From Paracoccaceae bacterium (GTDB lineage Bacteria > Pseudomonadota > Alphaproteobacteria > Rhodobacterales > Rhodobacteraceae), in NCBI GenBank assembly GCA_024304875.1, contig JAMWZF010000073.1, positions 1-11,201 on the forward strand: DNA of 11,201 bases, in the 5' to 3' direction. The notes under the pieces were generated by a model. The model saw nothing but the letters and a program-made list of their open reading frames with translations. It had not been told where the DNA came from and did no database searches. Of the stretch, positions 7,362 through 11,201 are shown piece by piece. The translations under genes were made by a program, and so were the position numbers. The first letter of the stretch is position 1; each line of letters starts with the position of its first letter.

Positions 7362-7420
7362 CGATCGGGCCGGTCCGCCGCGGGGCAGGAGCGGCTTGAC
7401 CCGGCCCGATCGGTCGGGCC
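7362..7420 (+). promoter_or_regulatory. Competing inverted repeats in the aroQ leader
   Basis: A perfect 12-bp inverted repeat pairs 7362-7373 (CGATCGGGCCGG) with 7401-7412 (CCGGCCCGATCG) across a 27-base loop. The right arm also belongs to a tighter hairpin, 7403-7409 (GGCCCGA) with 7414-7420 (TCGGGCC), closed by a 4-base loop. The two structures share bases 7403-7412 and cannot form together. In addition 7370-7375 (CCGGTC) is complementary to 7435-7440 (GACCGG), which touches the aroQ ribosome-binding site. The arrangement could be an RNA switch acting on aroQ, or a DNA operator if transcription starts further downstream. The transcription start is unknown, and GC richness makes some pairing likely by chance. 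Confidence 0.4.
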
Positions 7421-7448
7421 AAGTCGCCGGAGCCGACCGGAGAGAGCC

Positions 7449-7883
7449 ATGCCGAAACTGATCGACATCCTGAACGGACCGAACCTCAATCTTCTGGGCG
7501 AGAGGGAGCCGGGCATCTACGGCGCAGGCACCCTGGCCGACGTGGAAGCCGCGGCGCGCGATCTGTGCGAAGCGGCCGGGGCGGACCTGCGAATGCGCCA
7601 GTCGAACCACGAGGGCGAGATCATCGAGATGATCCACGGCGCCCGGGCCGACAGCGCCGGCATCGTCATCAACCCCGGGGCCTATACCCATACGTCCATC
7701 GCGATCCTCGACGCGCTGAACGCCTTCAAGGGGCCGGTGGTCGAGGTCCACGTCTCGGCGGTGCACAAGCGCGAACCCTTCCGGCACCATTCCTTCGTCA
7801 GCCACCGGGCCGACGCGGTGATCGCCGGCTGCGGGATCCAGGGATACGAACTGGCCGTGCGGCACGTCCTGTCCCGCCTCTAG
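7449..7883 (+). CDS. aroQ: Type II 3-dehydroquinate dehydratase
   Basis: A 144-residue cytoplasmic enzyme converting 3-dehydroquinate to 3-dehydroshikimate, in the shikimate pathway or in quinate breakdown. Family motifs are clear: ILNGPNLNLLGEREPGIYG at the N-terminus with catalytic R19 and Y24, RQSNHEGEIIEMIH, INPGAYTHTSIAILDAL with N76 and H82, EVHVS with H102, and REPFRHHSFVS with R113. Length is standard. The ATG at 7449 is chosen because the family always begins at the 'LNGPN' strand and GGAGAGAG (7439-7446) precedes it; the open frame extends further upstream without family similarity. One difference from the usual 'SNxHARE' segment is SAVHKRE (residues 104-110), with Ala for the common Asn; the known contact residues around it are kept. 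The gene stands alone, away from other aro genes, behind a long structured leader. It could be the housekeeping enzyme or a second copy. Confidence 0.95.
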   Translation: MPKLIDILNGPNLNLLGEREPGIYGAGTLADVEAAARDLCEAAGADLRMRQSNHEGEIIEMIHGARADSAGIVINPGAYTHTSIAILDALNAFKGPVVEVHVSAVHKREPFRHHSFVSHRADAVIAGCGIQGYELAVRHVLSRL

Positions 7884-7977
7884 TCCCGCTCATTATTTAG
7901 GCAGTCGCGGCCCGTTTCGGCGCGGCGGCGGTCTCGGCACTGGCGGAGTCGGGGCCGCTCGTGCTGATCTGGCCGAG

Positions 7978-8808
7978 ATGACCATTGCTCAGCCCGACAC
8001 CCGGCCCACGGCCACAGCGCAGCGCGCCCGCGGCAGCCTCCACATCCGGGCCGAGCGGCGGGCCGGCCGGACGCGCATCGCCGCGCTTCGGCAGGCCGGC
8101 TCTCTCCGCGGCGTCTTTCCGCAGGGGACCGACCCGATGCAGGCCGTGCTGGTGAACACCGCCGGCGGCCTCACCGGCGGCGACCGCTACGAGGTCAGCG
8201 CCGAGGCCGGGCCCGGCGCCGCCCTGACCCTGACGACCCAGACCGCCGAGCGCGGCTACAGGTCCCTGGACGGCCAGACCGCCCGGCTTTCGACCCGGCT
8301 GACGGCCGAGGACGGGGCCCTGCTCCGCTGGCTGCCGCAGGAGACGATCCTCTTCGACCGCGCCGCCCTGGCCCGGCGGCTCGAGGTCGTGCTGGCCGAG
8401 GACGCGCGGTTCCTGATGGTCGAGCCGCTGGTCTTCGGCCGCCGTGCAATGGGCGAAACCGTCCGGATGCTCCGCCTGTCCGACCGGGTCCGCATCACGC
8501 GCGCCGGCCGGCCGCTCTGGCGCGACGGCCTCGACATCACCGGCGATGCCGAGGCCCTGCTGGACCGACCAGCCGTGGCCGCCGGGGGCCGGGCGCTGGC
8601 AACCCTGCTCTATGCCGCGCCCGATGCAGAGGCCCATGCGTCTCCCCTGCGCGAGATGCTGCCTCCCGGCGCCGCGCTGACCCTCTTGCCCGGCGACCTC
8701 ATCGCCGTGAGGATCGTGGCGGCGGGCGGCTTCGCCCTGCGCGCCGCGCTTCTGCCCGTTCTGGACCGGCTTACGGCCGGGACCCTGCCGACCTGCTGGA
8801 GACTGTAA
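7978..8808 (+). CDS. ureD: Urease accessory protein UreD
   Basis: A 276-residue UreD/UreH-type chaperone that binds apo-urease and, with UreF and UreG, guides nickel into the active site. Characteristic segments are VLVNTAGGLTGGDRYEV (about residues 58-74), LTLTTQTAERGYRS (about 83-96), LRWLPQETILFDRAAL (about 115-130) and FGRRAMGETV (about 152-161), with a C-terminal RAALLPVLDRL helix. Length is normal. The start has only a weak purine stretch upstream (CCGAG), but no other in-frame start gives a better model. The 94-bp gap after aroQ holds an A+T patch (around 7891-7899) that might be part of a promoter, but I cannot define one. The ureA gene starts 5 bp after the stop, giving the ureD-ureA order common in alphaproteobacteria. 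UreE, UreF and UreG are not in the window. Confidence 0.95.
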   Translation: MTIAQPDTRPTATAQRARGSLHIRAERRAGRTRIAALRQAGSLRGVFPQGTDPMQAVLVNTAGGLTGGDRYEVSAEAGPGAALTLTTQTAERGYRSLDGQTARLSTRLTAEDGALLRWLPQETILFDRAALARRLEVVLAEDARFLMVEPLVFGRRAMGETVRMLRLSDRVRITRAGRPLWRDGLDITGDAEALLDRPAVAAGGRALATLLYAAPDAEAHASPLREMLPPGAALTLLPGDLIAVRIVAAGGFALRAALLPVLDRLTAGTLPTCWRL

Positions 8809-8813
8809 GAGAC

Positions 8814-9116
8814 ATGAACCTGACCCCACGCGAAAAGGACAAGCTGCTGGTCTCGATGGCCGCGATGGTGGCCCGCAAGAGGCTCGAGCGCGGCGTGAAG
8901 CTGAACCACCCCGAGGCCATCGCCCTGATCACCGACACCGTCGTCGAAGGCGCCCGCGACGGGCGCTCCGTCGCCGACCTCATGGCTGCCGGGGCGGAGG
9001 TCGTCACCCGCGACCAGTGCATGGAGGGCGTGCCAGAGATGATCCACGAGGTGCAGGTCGAGGCCACCTTCCCGGACGGCACCAAGCTGGTGACCGTGCA
9101 CGAGCCGATCCGTTGA
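8814..9116 (+). CDS. ureA: Urease gamma subunit
   Basis: A 100-residue small structural subunit of urease (urea + water to ammonia and carbamate); it packs against the alpha subunit and carries no catalytic residue. The sequence follows the family from end to end: MNLTPREKDKLL, ARKRLERGVKLNHPEAIALI, GARDGRSVADLMAAG, MEGVPEMIHEVQVEATFPDGTKLVTVHEPI. Length is exactly what is expected for a separate gamma chain, so gamma and beta are not fused here. It follows ureD by 5 bp with AAGAGA just upstream of the ATG, implying co-transcription. Gamma and beta chains have no known role without the alpha subunit UreC, which is not seen in this window. Confidence 0.97.
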   Translation: MNLTPREKDKLLVSMAAMVARKRLERGVKLNHPEAIALITDTVVEGARDGRSVADLMAAGAEVVTRDQCMEGVPEMIHEVQVEATFPDGTKLVTVHEPIR

Positions 9117-9155
9117 GATGCGTTTTCCGGCCAGAATGAAGAGAGGAGCGGCACA

Positions 9156-9461
9156 ATGATCCCAGGCGAGGTTTTCCCCGCGAAGGGCGAGATCACCCTC
9201 AACCCCGGCGCCGAGGTGACGACCCTGCGTGTCGCCAACACCGGCGACCGGCCGGTGCAGGTGGGCAGCCACTACCACTTCGCCGAGGCCAACCCGGCGC
9301 TGGAATTCGACCGCGAGGCCGCCCGGGGTCTGCGTCTCGATCTGGCCCCCGGCACCGCGGTGCGCTTCGAGCCGGGGCAGGAGCGGGAGGTCAATCTCAT
9401 CCCCTTGGGCGGGGCCCGCAAGGTCTACGGCTTCAACCGGCAGGTCATGGGAGAGCTGTGA
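9156..9461 (+). CDS. ureB: Urease beta subunit
   Basis: A 101-residue beta chain of urease. It shows the usual beginning (MIPGEVFPAKGEITLN), the central VANTGDRPVQVGSHYHFAEANPALEFDRE motif, the AARGLRLDLAPGTAVRFEPGQ strand region and the GGARKVYGFN end. The length matches stand-alone beta subunits. GAGAGGAG at 9141-9148 is a strong ribosome-binding site 7 bases before the ATG; the 39-bp gap after ureA contains no open frame. The stop codon (TGA, 9459-9461) shares its last base with the ATG of the next gene. In most urease operons ureC comes directly or nearly directly after ureB; here it does not. Confidence 0.97.
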   Translation: MIPGEVFPAKGEITLNPGAEVTTLRVANTGDRPVQVGSHYHFAEANPALEFDREAARGLRLDLAPGTAVRFEPGQEREVNLIPLGGARKVYGFNRQVMGEL

Positions 9462-9844
9462 TGCGGCTGGCGGCGGCATTGGCCCTTTGCGCCACCGGCG
9501 CGGCGGCGCAGGACTGGGACTGCGGCGATCCCGCGCTGCCGCAGCAGGGCATGAACCACTGCGCCCATCAGGATTACCTCGAAGCCGACGCCGAGCTGAA
9601 CGCAAACTGGTCCATCGTGATCGACTATATGCAGAGCCTGCCGCCCCGGCCGGGCGGCATCAGCGAGGAAGAGGGCCTGCGTGAGGCGCAGCGCGCCTGG
9701 ATTTCCTACCGCGACCTCGCCTGCGCCGCCGAGGGCGTGGTGTTCCGGGGCGGGTCGATGGAGCCGCTGATCGTCTCCACATGCCTCGAGCGCCTGACGC
9801 GCGAGCGGACCGAGGACCTGGTCGGCCTCCTGCCGTCCGGCTGA
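9461..9844 (+). CDS. Exported LprI/DUF1311-family protein in the urease cluster
   Basis: A 127-residue small secreted protein. Residues 1-16 form a short Sec signal peptide with probable cleavage after AAA16, leaving a mature protein that begins QDWDCG. Four cysteines of the mature part (C21, C34, C88, C108) could form two disulfides in the periplasm. The motifs MNHCAHQDYLEADAELN, EAQRAWISYRDLAC and GGSMEPLIVSTCLERLT identify the DUF1311 family, which includes the lysozyme inhibitor LprI. C10 lies in LALC, not a proper lipobox, so it is probably not a lipoprotein. The ATG overlaps the ureB stop by one base (TGATG), with GGGAGAG at 9449-9455; an in-frame GTG three bases earlier is less likely. 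Tight coupling ties it to the urease genes, but urease is cytoplasmic and I know of no role for this family in urea hydrolysis. Confidence 0.8.
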   Translation: MRLAAALALCATGAAAQDWDCGDPALPQQGMNHCAHQDYLEADAELNANWSIVIDYMQSLPPRPGGISEEEGLREAQRAWISYRDLACAAEGVVFRGGSMEPLIVSTCLERLTRERTEDLVGLLPSG

Positions 9845-9874
9845 CCGATCAAACCAGAACAGGGAGTTCTACAG

Positions 9875-10690
9875 ATGTGTAACGCCTGCCTTATCGAGAA
9901 CGTCCGCCGCGAGGCGATCAGCCGACGCAGCTTCTTTGCCCGCAGCGCCGCCGCCGGGGCCGCCGCGATCACCGCCGGGGCGATGGCCGCGAAACCCGCC
10001 CTCGCCCAGTCCTCGGGCCAGGTCGTCGACCTGACCTGGACCCTCGACCCCGAGTTCCCGACCTTCGACGGGATGCCGGGGATCATGTTCGAGAGCGACA
10101 AGGACTACGAGGCCGACGGCTACAAGATCTGGAAGGTCACCTTCTTCGAGCACTCCGGCACCCACATCGACGCCCCCGCGCATTTCGCGCCCGACACGAA
10201 TACCGTCGACATGCTGCCGCCCGAGAGCCTCATGTGCCCGCTCTGCATCATCGACCTAAAGGCCAAGGCCGCCGAGGACCCCAACGCGATGGTGGAGCCG
10301 GAGGACATCGAGGCCTTCGTCTCGGCGAATGGCGAGATCCCGGAGGGCGCCTGCGTCGCCATGAACTCGGGCTGGGCGGACAAGATGGGCGATGCCTCCT
10401 ACCGCAACGACGGCGAGGGCAACTTCGCCTTCCCCGGCTTCGCCAAGTCCGCGACGGACATGCTGCTGGACATGGGCGTCGCCTCCATCGGGGTGGACAC
10501 CCTCTCCCTCGACCCCGGCAATTCGGCCGACTTCGCGGTGCACTACTCCTGGCTCCCCGCGGGCCGCTACGGGATCGAGAACCTCGCCAACCTCGACCAG
10601 TTGCCCGCCACCGGCGCGACGCTCTTCGTCGGCGCGCCCAAGCACGCCGGCGGCACGGGCGGGCCGGCCCGCGTGATGGCGGTGGTCTGA
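9875..10690 (+). CDS. Tat-exported cyclase-family metal hydrolase (kynurenine formamidase/isatin hydrolase superfamily)
   Basis: A 271-residue metal-dependent amide or lactam hydrolase, predicted periplasmic. The Tat motif SRRSFF is at 16-21, followed by an Ala-rich segment and probable cleavage after ALA44. The metal motif HSGTHIDAPAHF supplies H93, H97, D99 and H103. H223 and E235, 12 residues apart, match the spacing of the remaining site residues in bacterial kynurenine formamidase (KynB), so the active site looks complete. The family cleaves N-formylkynurenine, isatin or other cyclic or acyl amides; the substrate here is unknown. AGGGAG at 9861-9866 precedes the ATG by 8 bases. It follows the LprI-like gene by 30 bp and its stop abuts the AhpD-like start. 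An unusual detail is a CxxC pair (C2, C5) in the leader before the Tat motif; it would be removed with the signal peptide. Confidence 0.88.
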   Translation: MCNACLIENVRREAISRRSFFARSAAAGAAAITAGAMAAKPALAQSSGQVVDLTWTLDPEFPTFDGMPGIMFESDKDYEADGYKIWKVTFFEHSGTHIDAPAHFAPDTNTVDMLPPESLMCPLCIIDLKAKAAEDPNAMVEPEDIEAFVSANGEIPEGACVAMNSGWADKMGDASYRNDGEGNFAFPGFAKSATDMLLDMGVASIGVDTLSLDPGNSADFAVHYSWLPAGRYGIENLANLDQLPATGATLFVGAPKHAGGTGGPARVMAVV

Positions 10691-11086
10691 ATGGGAACGG
10701 TGCCGCTCCTGACGGATGAAGAGCTGTCGCCCCGTGCGGCGGAGGTCTTCGACCGGATCCGCGCGGCGCGGGGCACTACTTACGTCAACAACTTCTGGCG
10801 CGCCCTCGCCCATGACGAGGATGCGCTGGAGGCGACGTGGAACAGGCTCTCGGCCGTGATGGCGCCGGGGGCGCTCGACCCGCTGGTCAAGGAGATGATC
10901 TACGTCGCGGTGTCGACCGCCAACGGCTGTTCCTACTGCGTCCACTCCCACACGGCGGCGGCCAAGGCGAAGGGTATGACGCCCGAAATGCACGCCGAAC
11001 TGGTGAGCGTCATCGGGGCCGCGATGCAGACCAACGGGATGGTTACCGCGATGCAGGTGGAGGTGGATGATGCGTATCTGGTGTGA
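10691..11086 (+). CDS. AhpD-like carboxymuconolactone decarboxylase family protein
   Basis: A 131-residue, all-helical CMD-domain protein, probably a cytoplasmic thiol peroxidase or disulfide reductase. The redox centre is CSYC (C80, C83) within GCSYCVHSHTAAAKAKGM, with H87 and E68. The spacing E68-C80-C83-H87 equals that of E118-C130-C133-H137 in AhpD of Mycobacterium tuberculosis, so the proton-relay set is present, except that AhpD's His between the cysteines is Tyr here. It begins directly after the cyclase TGA with no spacer and only a weak purine-rich stretch upstream, implying translational coupling to the cyclase gene. The pairing suggests a linked task, yet the two proteins should be in different compartments (periplasm and cytoplasm). 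Some CMD proteins are lactone decarboxylases, but the CxxC favours redox chemistry. Confidence 0.88.
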   Translation: MGTVPLLTDEELSPRAAEVFDRIRAARGTTYVNNFWRALAHDEDALEATWNRLSAVMAPGALDPLVKEMIYVAVSTANGCSYCVHSHTAAAKAKGMTPEMHAELVSVIGAAMQTNGMVTAMQVEVDDAYLV

Positions 11087-11134
11087 GCGCGCAGCCACCG
11101 GCACAGTAAGTTTCGCAGAATGAGGAAGACCAGA

Positions 11135-11201
11135 ATGCCTGCCCTTGAGGTGACGCACTGCCGGGAGGTTCGCCCCCGGCCCGAGGGTGGGGGCGACTTC
11201 G
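11135..11201 (+). CDS. Start of an unidentified gene, 3'-truncated by the window end
   Basis: The frame from the ATG at 11135 stays open to the window end (22 codons). GAGGAA at 11122-11127 is well placed as a ribosome-binding site, 7 bases upstream; an in-frame ATG at 11120 lacks one. It lies 48 bp after the AhpD-like gene on the same strand. The visible residues (MPALEVTHCREVRPRPEGGG...) are too few to name a family. They do not match the start of UreC, which would be the expected missing gene of the urease cluster. Confidence 0.45.
   Translation, partial: MPALEVTHCREVRPRPEGGGDF

Noticed and set aside
7335..7448. N-terminal extension of aroQ (open frame begins at 7335)
   Set aside because: The extension has no family similarity, family members begin at the LNGPN strand, and the ribosome-binding site fits the ATG at 7449.
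7907..7958. 7-bp inverted repeat upstream of ureD (GCGGCCC with GGGCCGC)
   Set aside because: A 38-base loop and pure G+C arms make this expected by chance in such DNA.
9461..9510. Lipoprotein signal in the LprI-like protein (Cys at residue 10)
   Set aside because: The residue before Cys is Leu, not Gly/Ala/Ser, and the hydrophobic stretch before it is too short; Sec cleavage after AAA16 is a better fit.
11135..11201. Window-end gene read as ureC or as a photolyase
   Set aside because: UreC begins with a different, well-conserved segment. A faint resemblance to the N-terminus of class II photolyases rests on a handful of residues and is not enough to name it.

Overview
The window is strongly GC-rich, densely packed bacterial DNA. 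Codon use is uniform across it, and the gene families fit an alphaproteobacterium, most likely of the Rhodobacterales/Roseobacter group; this placement is inferred from family resemblance, not from a marker gene. There is no rRNA, tRNA, CRISPR array, insertion sequence or phage gene. The longest stretch without a gene is about 220-235 bp.

Layout. (1) 1-3345, plus strand: the 3' part of a polyamine-type ABC transporter operon. It holds a substrate-binding protein (cut by the window start), two permeases and an Asp/Glu/hydantoin-racemase-family enzyme whose start overlaps the last permease by 4 bp. No ATPase gene is visible. (2) 3387-4400, plus: a YhbW-like luciferase-type flavin oxidoreductase. 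(3) 4416-7214, minus: a stand-alone receiver protein followed by a cytoplasmic family 3 glycoside hydrolase. (4) 7215-7448: a divergent control region with a full match to the alphaproteobacterial CtrA box and a set of competing hairpins upstream of aroQ. (5) 7449-7883, plus: a type II 3-dehydroquinase. (6) 7978-9844, plus: a urease cluster ureD-ureA-ureB followed by a small exported LprI/DUF1311 protein. (7) 9875-11086, plus: a Tat-exported metal-dependent cyclase-family hydrolase and an AhpD-like carboxymuconolactone-decarboxylase-family protein with abutting reading frames. A further gene probably begins at 11135.

How it fits together. The best-supported units are the transporter plus racemase operon and the urease cluster. 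The urease cluster is odd because ureC, the catalytic subunit, does not follow ureB; the cyclase/AhpD pair occupies that place. One speculative link is nitrogen scavenging: the racemase family acts on hydantoins and amino-acid derivatives, the cyclase family cleaves amide or ring bonds, and urease releases ammonia. Nothing in the sequence proves that these units share a pathway. The observations most worth following are the missing ureC, the CtrA box, the aroQ leader structures and the Cys-containing leader ahead of the Tat signal of the cyclase.
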